This document shows, piece by piece, positions 1 through 6,328 of a DNA stretch of 9,854 bases. The notes beneath the pieces were generated by a model that saw only the letters and a program-made list of their open reading frames with translations, ran no database searches and was not told the DNA's origin. The stretch's first letter is position 1, and every line of letters starts with the position of its first letter. The stretch covers positions 3,216-13,069 of the forward strand of contig MGUT01000030.1 in NCBI GenBank assembly GCA_001800095.1, read 5' to 3'. This DNA comes from Elusimicrobia bacterium RIFCSPLOWO2_01_FULL_64_13 (GTDB lineage Bacteria > Elusimicrobiota > Elusimicrobia > 2-02-FULL-39-32). Made by a program: the position numbers and the translations under genes.

Positions 1-1255
1 CCTTGGGCGCTCCCGTCACGGTGCCGGCGGGGAACGAGGACCGGAAGAGGGAGAAGGCGTCCTCGCCCGCTTTGAGGACGCCTTCCACCGTCGATACCAT
101 GTGCATCACGTGCGAATATCTCTCCACTTTCATGAATTCAGGAACGCGGACCGTGCCCGCCTTGCACGAGCGGCCCAGGTCGTTGCGGCCCAGGTCCACG
201 AGCATCAGGTGCTCGGCCCTTTCCTTGGGGTCGGCCAGGAGCTCCTTCTCGAGGGCCTGGTCCTCCGCGGCCGTCGCTCCCCGAGGGCGCGTGCCGGCGA
301 TGGGCCGGGTCGTCGCGGTCCGGTTCTCCTTGCGCACCAGGATCTCGGGGCTCGACCCCACGATCACGCGCCCCCCCATTTTAAGGAGATAAAGGTACGG
401 GGACGGATTGATGAGGCGCAGGGCCCGGTACACCCGGACGGGGTCGACCGAGGTCTCCACCTCGAAACGCTGGGAGAGCACGGCCTGGATCACGTCGCCC
501 GCGCGGATGTATTCCTGGGTCTTCCGCACGAGCCCGGCGAATTCCTTCGGCGAAAAGTTCGAGCGGGGGCGGCGCCGGGCGGAAGGGTCCTTCGCGGCCG
601 GGGCCCCAAGGGGAGAAAAGGTCTCGAACCGCTCCGGAGAGCCGATCCTGCGGGCCAGGGCGGCGAGCGCCGCCTCCGCCCGGGAGTACAGCCGGGCCAG
701 GCCGTCCCCGGAACGGCCCTCGATCCTGTTCCATTTGATCAGGATCATCCTGCGCATCCAGTGGTCGAGGATCACGCATTCGTCCGTGAAGTGGAAGAAA
801 GCGTCGGGGGTCGCGGGGTCGCTCGGGAGCCGCGCGGGCAGGGACTCGAAGCCGCGGACCAGGTCGTAGCTGGCGAAGCCCACCGCTCCTCCGCAGAAGC
901 GGGGCAATCCGGGCAGGACGGCGGGCCGCAGTTCCCGGAATATCCCACGCAGCTCGCCCACAGGGTCGCGCGTCCGGAAGGTCTTCCGGCCTCCCGGCCC
1001 GGACCGCGCCCGGGCGATCGTGACCTCCCCGTTCCGGCATTCGAAGCTCAAGTGGTGGGAGACCGATATGAACGAGTAGCGCCCCACTTTTTCTCCTCCC
1101 TCCGCGCTCTCGAGGAGGGCCGAGGGTGAGCCGCCCCTGGAGAGCTTGAGGTAGAGCGTCACGGGCGTGTCCAGGTCGCAGGGGATCTCGATGAAGGTCG
1201 GGACCAGCCCGAAGGCCTTGGCCTGATTTTTAAAGGTCTTGAGGTCGGGGGTCAT
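1..1255 (-). CDS. trpE: Anthranilate synthase component I (TrpE), 3' end cut by window edge
   Basis: Catalyses chorismate plus ammonia (supplied by a TrpG glutaminase) to anthranilate, the first committed step of tryptophan synthesis, in the cytoplasm. I translated 418 open codons from the ATG at 1255 to the left edge with no stop; the family is about 490-510 aa, so roughly the last 75-90 residues are missing. Near the N-terminus is LLES (residues 47-50), the element that binds Trp for feedback inhibition in characterised TrpE. The chorismate-binding domain shows PSPYLYLLK (about 284-292), GSSPEILVR (300-308), RPIAGTRPRG (317-326), DLGRNDLGR (354-362), ERYSHVMH (378-385) and FPAGTVTGAPK (408-418). 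The Ala in PIAGT, where PabB usually has Lys, argues for TrpE over aminodeoxychorismate synthase. The start lies 1 bp beyond the lepB stop, with only a weak GGA as ribosome site, so coupled translation is likely. An ATG at 1260 meets an in-frame TGA two codons later and cannot be the start. Confidence 0.96.
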   Translation of the reverse strand, partial: MTPDLKTFKNQAKAFGLVPTFIEIPCDLDTPVTLYLKLSRGGSPSALLESAEGGEKVGRYSFISVSHHLSFECRNGEVTIARARSGPGGRKTFRTRDPVGELRGIFRELRPAVLPGLPRFCGGAVGFASYDLVRGFESLPARLPSDPATPDAFFHFTDECVILDHWMRRMILIKWNRIEGRSGDGLARLYSRAEAALAALARRIGSPERFETFSPLGAPAAKDPSARRRPRSNFSPKEFAGLVRKTQEYIRAGDVIQAVLSQRFEVETSVDPVRVYRALRLINPSPYLYLLKMGGRVIVGSSPEILVRKENRTATTRPIAGTRPRGATAAEDQALEKELLADPKERAEHLMLVDLGRNDLGRSCKAGTVRVPEFMKVERYSHVMHMVSTVEGVLKAGEDAFSLFRSSFPAGTVTGAPK

Positions 1256-1256
1256 G

Positions 1257-1769
1257 TCATTCCAGAACGTTCAGGAGCCGACCCCGGATCCGATCCCCGG
1301 GGACGAAGTGCACCGGCTCGCCCGTGCCCGGGTCCTTCCAGGTCGCGCTGTCCCTGGATTCGTCGCGGTTGTCGCCGAGGACGAAAAAGGAGCCCTCGGG
1401 GATCCGCAGGGGGCCGAGGTTGTCGCCGACGAGCGCCTCGCCGCTCCGGCGGTGCGCGGCGTAGGGTTCGGACAGAGGTTTGTCATTGACATAGACTTCC
1501 TTTTTCCTGATCTCGATCGTTTCTCCCGGCAGGCCGATGACGCGCTTGACCAGCTCCTTGTCCCCTTCGACCGGGGAGGAGAGGAGCACGATCTCCCCGC
1601 GCCGGGGGGCGCGGAAGGCCAGGGTGATCTTGTCCACGAAATAATGCGTCCCCACCGGCAGAGCCGGCTCCATCGAGGGCGTGGCGATGTAGATGCCTTC
1701 CATGGCGGCCGAGCGGAAGAGGATCCCGCCCCCGACCCCGAGGGCGATCAGGAACAGCCAGCGCTTCAA
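1257..1769 (-). CDS. lepB: Signal peptidase I (LepB/SPase I), short form
   Basis: Membrane-bound serine protease that removes signal peptides from exported proteins; it uses a Ser/Lys dyad. From a TTG start the protein is 170 aa. It has an N-terminal membrane segment (about residues 4-18), then TPSMEP with the nucleophile Ser32. KRVIGLPGE carries the general base Lys75, and a late GDNRDESRDS box and a closing GRLLNVL are also family hallmarks. This is the compact single-anchor form, without the extra transmembrane segment and insertions of E. coli LepB. The reading frame stays open far upstream through hisI, but the family match begins only at the anchor. I chose TTG at 1769, 5 bp after the hisI stop, with AAGAG upstream; the first in-frame ATG (residue 23) would remove the anchor. 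Its place between hisI and trpE is unusual: it has no role in either pathway but shares their transcript. It could process the exported proteins encoded at the right of the window, which is inference only. Confidence 0.93.
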   Translation of the reverse strand: MKRWLFLIALGVGGGILFRSAAMEGIYIATPSMEPALPVGTHYFVDKITLAFRAPRRGEIVLLSSPVEGDKELVKRVIGLPGETIEIRKKEVYVNDKPLSEPYAAHRRSGEALVGDNLGPLRIPEGSFFVLGDNRDESRDSATWKDPGTGEPVHFVPGDRIRGRLLNVLE

Positions 1770-1774
1770 CGGAG

Positions 1775-2185
1775 TCAGCTCTTGCCGTAGACCTTGCCGG
1801 GATCGAAGACCCGCTCTTCCGTCACGGCGAGGGTCCCGTCCTCCTGCAAGGTCCTGTAAAAACAGCTGCGCATGCCGGTGTGGCAGGCGGCGCCCCCCTT
1901 CTGTCCGGCGAAAAGGAGCAGGCAGTCCCCGTCGCAGTCGAGCTGGATGGAGCGCACCTCCTGGAAATTGCCGGATTCCTCGCCCTTCAGCCAGAATTTC
2001 CCGCGGGAGCGGCTCCAGTAGCAGGCCCGGCCCTCGCGGAACGTCCTTTCCAGCGAAGCGCGGTTCATGTAGGCCACCATCAGCACCCGGAGGTCCCGCG
2101 CGTCCTGGACCACGCAGGGCGCGAGGCCCGACGCGTCCCACTTCACGGCGTCCAGGAAATTCTTCAGTTTGGTCTCATCGATCAT
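1775..2185 (-). CDS. hisI: Phosphoribosyl-AMP cyclohydrolase (HisI, no HisE domain)
   Basis: Opens the adenine ring of PR-AMP to give ProFAR, the third step of histidine synthesis; the enzyme needs Zn and Mg. The 136-aa product has the full signature: DCDGDC at 83-88, with Asp83, Asp85 and Asp87 as the expected Mg ligands, and Cys84, Cys101 (in ACHTG) and Cys108 (in SCFYR) as the expected Zn ligands. WSRSRGKFW at about 57-65 is also typical. It ends soon after the cyclohydrolase domain, so the HisE pyrophosphohydrolase that is fused to HisI in many bacteria is absent. The frame is open far upstream inside hisF, but homology starts at the ATG at 2185. That ATG overlaps the hisF stop as ATGA and is preceded by GAGGA at 2193-2197 with 7 bp spacing. 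Confidence 0.97.
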   Translation of the reverse strand: MIDETKLKNFLDAVKWDASGLAPCVVQDARDLRVLMVAYMNRASLERTFREGRACYWSRSRGKFWLKGEESGNFQEVRSIQLDCDGDCLLLFAGQKGGAACHTGMRSCFYRTLQEDGTLAVTEERVFDPGKVYGKS

Positions 2186-2946
2186 TTCGGTTTCCTCACG
2201 GTGACGTTTTTCCTTTCCAGATAGTCCTTCACCCCGCGGATGGAAAGCCGGCGGTAATGGAAGAGCGAGGCCGCCAGGCAGGCGCTCGCTCCGGCTTTCC
2301 AGGCGTAGAAAAAATCCTCCTTGCCGCCGGCGCCGCCCGAAGCGATCACGGGGACCCGGACGGCTCGACTCACGGCCCGTATGAGGGGCAGGTCGTAGCC
2401 CGCCCGGGTGCCGTCGGCGTCCATGCTCGTGAGGAGGATCTCCCCCGCCCCCAGATGTTCCGCCCGCGCCGCCCATTCCACCGCGTCCAGTCCGGTGGGG
2501 GTCCTGCCGCCGTGCGTCACGACCTCCCAGCGGCCGGAGGAGGTCCTTCGCGCGTCGATGGCCACCACCACGCACTGGGACCCGAACCGCTCCGCTCCCT
2601 CGCGCACGAGCCGCGGGTTCTCCACGGCGGCGGTGTTCACGGAGATCTTGTCCGCCCCCGAGCGCAGGAGGAGCCGGATGTCGGCCGCGGTCCGGATACC
2701 CCCGCCCACGGTGAGCGGGATGAACAAGCGTTCCGCGGCGCGCTTGACGACGTCCAGAAGGATCCCGCGCTTCTGGGAACTGGCCGTGATGTCCAGAAAA
2801 ACGATCTCGTCGGCCCCTTCGCGGTCGTAGCGCTCCGCGGCCGCCACCGGGTCCCCCGCGTCGCGCAGGTCCAGAAATTTCGTTCCTTTGACCACGCGGC
2901 CCGCGTCCACGTCCAGGCAGGGGATGATGCGCACGGCCAGAGGCAT
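2182..2946 (-). CDS. hisF: Imidazole glycerol phosphate synthase subunit HisF
   Basis: Cyclase subunit of IGP synthase. It takes ammonia from HisH and converts PRFAR to imidazole glycerol phosphate and AICAR. The 254-aa (beta/alpha)8 barrel is full length. Catalytic Asp12 (in IIPCLDVD) and Asp131 (in VVVAIDARR) are present. The phosphate-binding segments are GGGIR (81-85), DADGTRAGYD (about 176-185) and ASGGAGG (202-208). ATG at 2946 is 4 bp past the hisA stop and has no strong Shine-Dalgarno sequence, so re-initiation by ribosomes finishing hisA is likely. hisH lies two genes upstream, so both subunits come from one transcript. Confidence 0.98.
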   Translation of the reverse strand: MPLAVRIIPCLDVDAGRVVKGTKFLDLRDAGDPVAAAERYDREGADEIVFLDITASSQKRGILLDVVKRAAERLFIPLTVGGGIRTAADIRLLLRSGADKISVNTAAVENPRLVREGAERFGSQCVVVAIDARRTSSGRWEVVTHGGRTPTGLDAVEWAARAEHLGAGEILLTSMDADGTRAGYDLPLIRAVSRAVRVPVIASGGAGGKEDFFYAWKAGASACLAASLFHYRRLSIRGVKDYLERKNVTVRKPK

Positions 2947-2950
2947 GGGT

Positions 2951-3661
2951 TCAGAGCGCGAGGCACTCTTCCAGGGTCACGGCCCCGGAATAAAGCGCCT
3001 TGCCGATGATCACTCCCGCCAGGCCGGGGATGGCCTTCAGCTTGCGCACGTCCTCGATGCAGGACACCCCGCCGGAAGCGAAGACCTTCATTTTCGTCGA
3101 TGACGTCACGTCCCGGATGGAATCCGTATTCGGCCCTTCGAGCGTGCCGTCCCTGGAGATGTCGGTATAAACGACTTCCCCGAACCCGGCCGCTTCCATC
3201 CGTTTTACGGCTTCGCCGACGGTCAGGTCCGTCCCTTCCCGCCAGCCGGCCACGGCGACCTTGCCGTCCCGGGCGTCCAGGGACACCATGAACCGTTCCG
3301 GGGACCCGGCGATGGACTTCCCGACCCATCCCGCGCCCAGGACCGCCGACGTGCCCAGGATCAATTTGTCTATGCCCAGCTCCAGGGCGCTCTCCACCGC
3401 CGCCTGGTCCCGCAGGCCTCCCCCGTACTCGAGGACGCAGGGAATCTCCTTCTTGATCCGCCCGGCCAGGTCCAGGTGTTTCGGCCGCCCGGCGAAGGCC
3501 CCGTCCAGGTCCACCACGTGGATCCGCGCGGCGCCTTTTTCGACCCAGAGGCGCGCCGCTTCCACCGGGTCGGATGAGTAAACGACCGCCTGTTCGGGAT
3601 CGCCCCGGGTCAGCCGGACGGCCTGGCCGTTCCGGATGTCCACCGCCGGCACGATCAGCAT
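2951..3661 (-). CDS. hisA: ProFAR isomerase (HisA)
   Basis: Amadori isomerase that converts ProFAR to PRFAR, the HisF substrate. The 236-aa (beta/alpha)8 barrel has catalytic Asp8 (in PAVDIRNG) and Asp129 (in SLDARDGKVAVAGW). It also has the phosphate loops YGGGLRD (79-85), DISRDGTLEGPN (167-178) and ASGGV (195-199). GGGL replaces the more usual GGGI, a mild change. The frame is open upstream through hisH, but the family begins at MLIVPAVD, which fixes the ATG at 3661; this overlaps the end of hisH by 7 bp (ATGCTGA). Residues and context fit HisA; a dual HisA/TrpF (PriA-type) role cannot be excluded because no trpF is visible here. Confidence 0.97.
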   Translation of the reverse strand: MLIVPAVDIRNGQAVRLTRGDPEQAVVYSSDPVEAARLWVEKGAARIHVVDLDGAFAGRPKHLDLAGRIKKEIPCVLEYGGGLRDQAAVESALELGIDKLILGTSAVLGAGWVGKSIAGSPERFMVSLDARDGKVAVAGWREGTDLTVGEAVKRMEAAGFGEVVYTDISRDGTLEGPNTDSIRDVTSSTKMKVFASGGVSCIEDVRKLKAIPGLAGVIIGKALYSGAVTLEECLAL

Positions 3662-4305
3662 GGCCGCGAGAGCGCGATGCCCGCGAAGTTCGATAGGATG
3701 CGCAGCCCGTCCTTCCCGCTCTTTTCCGGGTGGAACTGGCAGGCGAAAAGCCGGTCTTTCCTGACGCTCGAGACGAAATCCACCCCGTAGCGCGTGACGG
3801 AGGCCGCCAAGCTTCCGTCCCGCGGTTCGGGATAATAGGAATGGACGAAATAAAAGAACGAGTCCTGTGGGATCCCGGAAAAGATCCCGCCCGCGCTCTT
3901 CCGGGAGGCGGCGAAGCGGACCTGGTTCCATCCCATGTGGGGGATCTTCAGCTTCCGCCGGGCGGGGAATTTCCTCACCTTTCCGGAAAAGATCCCCAGG
4001 CCCCTTTCCGCGGAGCGGGACTCCTCGCCCTTCTGGAAGAGGAGCTGGTAGCCCAGGCAGATGCCCAGGAAGGGCTTCCCCGAAAGGATCCAGTCCCGGA
4101 TCGGGTCCATGAGGCGCCTCCGCCTCAAGTTCCGGACCGCGGCGCCGAACGCTCCCACGCCCGGCAGGACCAAGGCGTCAAGTCCGGCGAAACCGCGGGG
4201 GCCCGTGACCGGAGCGACGCGGGCGCCGACGACTTCCAGCGCCTTGGCCACGCTGCGGAGGTTGCCCATGTCGTAGTCCACGAGTCCGAACAGGCCCTTT
4301 TTCAC
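3655..4305 (-). CDS. hisH: Imidazole glycerol phosphate synthase glutaminase subunit HisH
   Basis: Class I glutamine amidotransferase that hydrolyses glutamine and channels ammonia to HisF. The 216-aa product has the triad Cys83 (GICLGYQ), His192 and Glu194 (QFHPEKSG), plus PGVGAF (49-54) at the oxyanion strand and the YDMGNLRSV N-terminus typical of HisH. The longer open frame upstream belongs to the hisB region. I chose GTG at 4305 because AAAGGA lies 5 bp before it and the family sequence starts there. GTGA overlaps the hisB stop by 4 bp. The C-terminus (LSRPC) overlaps the hisA start. Confidence 0.97.
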   Translation of the reverse strand: MKKGLFGLVDYDMGNLRSVAKALEVVGARVAPVTGPRGFAGLDALVLPGVGAFGAAVRNLRRRRLMDPIRDWILSGKPFLGICLGYQLLFQKGEESRSAERGLGIFSGKVRKFPARRKLKIPHMGWNQVRFAASRKSAGGIFSGIPQDSFFYFVHSYYPEPRDGSLAASVTRYGVDFVSSVRKDRLFACQFHPEKSGKDGLRILSNFAGIALSRPC

Positions 4306-4892
4306 AGCCGTCCTTTCGTCGATGGGATTTCTTTGGACGAACGGGACCTTCCCGCCGCCTGCGCGAGGGCCTTGGCCGTTCCTTTGAAAAGGGCCTCGGC
4401 GATGTGGTGGTTGTTCCGCCCCTTGAGCAGTTTGACGTGCAGGTTCATCCGGGCGTTGAACGCGAACGCCTGGAAGAAGTCCTCGAAAAGCTCGAAGCTG
4501 AACGGCGCTTTCGACTGGGGGCGGAAGGGCACGGAATAATCCAGGTACGGCCTTCCCCCCAGGTCCACGGCCACGTAGGCCAGGGACTCGTCCATCGGCA
4601 GGAGGAAGTTCCCGTAGCGCGCTATGCCTTTTTTGTCTCCCAGGGCCTTGTCCAGGGCGCAGCCCAGGGCGATGCCGACGTCCTCGACGAGGTGGTGGTC
4701 GTCGATGTGGGTGTCGCCCGCGGCCGATATTTCCAGGTCGAACCCGGAATGCTTGGAAAGGAGCTCGAGCATGTGGTCCAAGAACGGCAGGGTGGTGCCC
4801 ACCCGGTAGCGGCCCCGGCCGTCGAGGTTCAGCCACAGCCGTATCCGGGTCTCCTTGGTGTCTCGGACGATTTTCGCGCGTCTTTGGCTCAT
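4302..4892 (-). CDS. hisB: Imidazole glycerol phosphate dehydratase (HisB, single domain)
   Basis: Manganese-dependent dehydration of imidazole glycerol phosphate to imidazole acetol phosphate. At 196 aa it matches the monofunctional enzyme; there is no N-terminal HAD histidinol-phosphate phosphatase domain as in the E. coli bifunctional HisB. Visible metal and active-site motifs are FLDHML (37-42), DDHHLVED (64-71, with His66, His67 and Glu70) and NNHHIAEALFK (160-170, with His162, His163 and Glu166). These are the paired HHxxE-type repeats of the family. The ATG at 4892 overlaps the stop of the 53-aa gene upstream as ATGA; no strong ribosome site precedes it. The phosphatase step must be encoded elsewhere. 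Confidence 0.97.
   Translation of the reverse strand: MSQRRAKIVRDTKETRIRLWLNLDGRGRYRVGTTLPFLDHMLELLSKHSGFDLEISAAGDTHIDDHHLVEDVGIALGCALDKALGDKKGIARYGNFLLPMDESLAYVAVDLGGRPYLDYSVPFRPQSKAPFSFELFEDFFQAFAFNARMNLHVKLLKGRNNHHIAEALFKGTAKALAQAAGRSRSSKEIPSTKGRL
4311..4316 (-). promoter_or_regulatory. Ribosome binding site of hisH
   Basis: AAAGGA on the minus strand, 5 bp before the GTG at 4305. It lies inside the last codons of hisB and is one of the few clear Shine-Dalgarno sequences within this operon. It supports the GTG start of hisH over an upstream start. Confidence 0.7.
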
Positions 4893-5050
4893 AGTGATTT
4901 CACGAGCGCGGCCCTGATCTTCCCGATGAGGTTCTCCTCCTCCCAGGTCATTCCCGCGGGGTCGTCTCCCAGGTTGAATTTTCCTTTTGTGGCCTCTTCC
5001 GACCACGCGATCAATATTTCCATCTCCTGGCGCGTCAATTCCAGTTTCAT
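4889..5050 (-). CDS. Small 53-aa protein of unknown function in the his operon
   Basis: I read this frame directly from the minus strand. ATG at 5050 overlaps the hisD stop as ATGA, and its TGA (4889-4891) overlaps the hisB ATG as ATGA, so it exactly fills the interval between two his genes. The product begins MKLELTRQEMEILIAWSEE and ends GKIRAALVKSL. It is soluble-looking and acidic (10 Asp/Glu against 7 Lys/Arg), with two likely amphipathic helices (about residues 6-22 and 35-53) joined by a Gly/Asp/Pro linker. There is no signal peptide, membrane segment, Cys or His. I do not recognise the family. hisC often lies at this place in other bacteria, but this is far too short to be an aminotransferase and shows no sign of being its remnant. 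The back-to-back overlaps argue strongly that it is translated; a structural or regulatory partner of a His enzyme is one guess. Confidence 0.75.
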   Translation of the reverse strand: MKLELTRQEMEILIAWSEEATKGKFNLGDDPAGMTWEEENLIGKIRAALVKSL

Positions 5051-6222
5051 CGCCGCAGGGCCAGGGCGTGCAGGCGCAGCCCTTCCGTTTCGGCCAGGGT
5101 CCTGGCCGCCTTCCAGGCCCGGGCGGATTTCCCGGAAACGTTCTCGATCACGGAGCTCCAGGCCAGGAAATCCTTCACGGACAGTCCGGACGAGAAGGCG
5201 GCCGCTCCTCCCGTGGGGAGGATGTGGCTCGGGCCGGCGGCGTAGTCCCCGAGAGGGACAGGGGTCCCGTCTCCCAGGAAGACCGCTCCCGCGCTCCGGA
5301 CTTTTCTCAAAAGCGCCCTGGGGTTTTTCACGGCCAGAACCAGGTGCTCCGGAGAGAGGGCGTTCACCCGGCGCAGGGCGGCGCCGCGGTCCCTCTCAAC
5401 GTGGAATGAGATCTGCCCCAGGAACCTCCCCGGGATCAGGGAGCGGACCTTCCGGGCGAACGCCCGGTCCGTGGTGATCAGAGCGCCGCGGGCGGCCGGA
5501 TCGTGCTCCGCCTGGGCGAGGAGGTTCCCGGCCGCGCTCTCCGGACTGGAACCCGCGTCCGCCCAGACCGCGACCTCGCTCGGGCCGGCGAGCCCGTCGA
5601 TGCCCGTCCGTCCGAAGACCTGCCTTTTCGCCTCGGTCACGTAGCGGTTGCCCGGCCCCACGATCTTGTCCACTTTCGGGACGGCGCGGGTCCCGAAGGC
5701 CATGGCCGCCACCGCCGCCGGACCGCCCATGCCGAACAATTTTTCCACGCCGGCCAGGGCGCAGGCGGCGAGGACCTCGTCCGTGAGGTTCTTGAGCGGC
5801 GTGGCCGCGATCACGGTCTTGACGCCCGCCACTTTGGCCGGGATCCCTCCCATCAGGACCGTGGAGGGATAGGGGTACCTGCCGCCGGGCACGTAGAGGC
5901 CGGCCCGGCCGAGAGGCCGGGCGATCTGGCCCGCGCGGATGCCGTCCAGAGTCACGCTCCAGTTCCGGGTGATGCCGGCCAGCTCCGCCCTGTGGAAAAA
6001 TTCGATCCTCCGGCGGGACTCGCGCAGGGCCGAGCGGACGGCGGGGTCGATCCTCTTCAAGGCCCGGCTCATGTCCGGCCTTGTAAAGACGTACCGGGTC
6101 CTCGACAAGTCCACCCCGTCGAACTTCCGGGCGTAGAAGCGGACCGCCCGGTCCCCCTCCTTCCGGACCCTCTCAATGATTTTGCCGACCTGCCGGCCGA
6201 TCTCGGAATTTTCTTCTAACAT
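5047..6222 (-). CDS. hisD: Histidinol dehydrogenase (HisD), first gene of the operon
   Basis: Zinc enzyme that oxidises histidinol to histidine in two NAD-dependent steps, ending the pathway. The 391-aa product carries the signature segment from VGPGNRYVTEAKRQVFG to AGPSEV (188-217). Zn ligands expected from the family are all present: Gln237 and His240 (in LLAQAEHD), Asp326 (in LGDYAAGP) and His385 (in EGLRLHAL). Catalytic Glu292 and His293 are in NALSPEHLVL. The family is usually about 420-435 aa; this one lacks about 25-30 residues at the N-terminus, before the segment GKIIERVRKEGDRAVRFY. An in-frame TAA at 6235-6237 blocks any upstream start, so ATG at 6222 is the earliest possible. No Shine-Dalgarno sequence precedes it; see the promoter entry for the near-leaderless mRNA. 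Confidence 0.97.
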   Translation of the reverse strand: MLEENSEIGRQVGKIIERVRKEGDRAVRFYARKFDGVDLSRTRYVFTRPDMSRALKRIDPAVRSALRESRRRIEFFHRAELAGITRNWSVTLDGIRAGQIARPLGRAGLYVPGGRYPYPSTVLMGGIPAKVAGVKTVIAATPLKNLTDEVLAACALAGVEKLFGMGGPAAVAAMAFGTRAVPKVDKIVGPGNRYVTEAKRQVFGRTGIDGLAGPSEVAVWADAGSSPESAAGNLLAQAEHDPAARGALITTDRAFARKVRSLIPGRFLGQISFHVERDRGAALRRVNALSPEHLVLAVKNPRALLRKVRSAGAVFLGDGTPVPLGDYAAGPSHILPTGGAAAFSSGLSVKDFLAWSSVIENVSGKSARAWKAARTLAETEGLRLHALALRR

Positions 6223-6233
6223 AATAAAATCAT

Positions 6234-6242
6234 ATTATAGCA
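6234..6242 (-). promoter_or_regulatory. Extended -10 promoter of the his operon
   Basis: TGCTATAAT on the minus strand is a perfect -10 hexamer (6234-6239) with the TGn extension. No good -35 hexamer lies 16-18 bp upstream (TGTCCC at 17 bp), as is common for extended -10 promoters. Transcription would start near 6227, about 5 nt before the hisD ATG, giving an almost leaderless mRNA. It is the only promoter-like sequence I see for the run of nine genes. Confidence 0.65.
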
Positions 6243-6271
6243 AAGTAATGGGCCGCGGGACACCCATGCAT

Positions 6272-6300
6272 TTGACTGGTTCGGGCTGATTTATTAAAAT
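6272..6300 (+). promoter_or_regulatory. Sigma-70-type promoter of the cupredoxin gene
   Basis: TTGACT (-35, 6272-6277), a 17 bp spacer, then TAAAAT (-10, 6295-6300) on the plus strand. The predicted start of transcription is near 6307, giving a leader of about 22 nt with a full Shine-Dalgarno sequence. It diverges from the his promoter; the two -10 elements are about 55 bp apart. The ATGCAT at 6266-6271 is the only palindrome I noticed between them and is too short to call an operator. Confidence 0.65.
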
Positions 6301-6316
6301 GAATTAACGCTGTATC

Positions 6317-6323
6317 AAGGAGG
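6317..6323 (+). promoter_or_regulatory. Strong ribosome binding site of the cupredoxin gene
   Basis: AAGGAGG, a full consensus Shine-Dalgarno sequence, 5 bp before the ATG at 6329. It contrasts with hisD across the same intergenic region, which has none, and suggests high expression of the cupredoxin. Confidence 0.85.
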
Positions 6324-6328
6324 TCTTT

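Noticed and set aside
101..1129. 342-codon open frame on the plus strand opposite trpE
   Set aside because: Product is rich in Arg, Gly and Pro with no family features; the opposite strand encodes a clear TrpE. High GC leaves antisense frames open by chance.
4889..5050. The hisD-hisB interval as a remnant of hisC
   Set aside because: The frame is intact, overlaps both neighbours by exactly 4 bp, and its product shows no aminotransferase motif such as the PLP-lysine region.
4404..5477. 357-codon plus-strand open frame across hisB, the 53-aa gene and hisD
   Set aside because: It crosses three minus-strand genes and has low-complexity Arg/Gly/Pro sequence; it is an antisense shadow.
6221..6238. 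ATAAT/ATTAT inverted repeat around the hisD start as a possible operator
   Set aside because: Arms are only 5 bp of AT-rich sequence and overlap the -10 element; chance similarity is likely.
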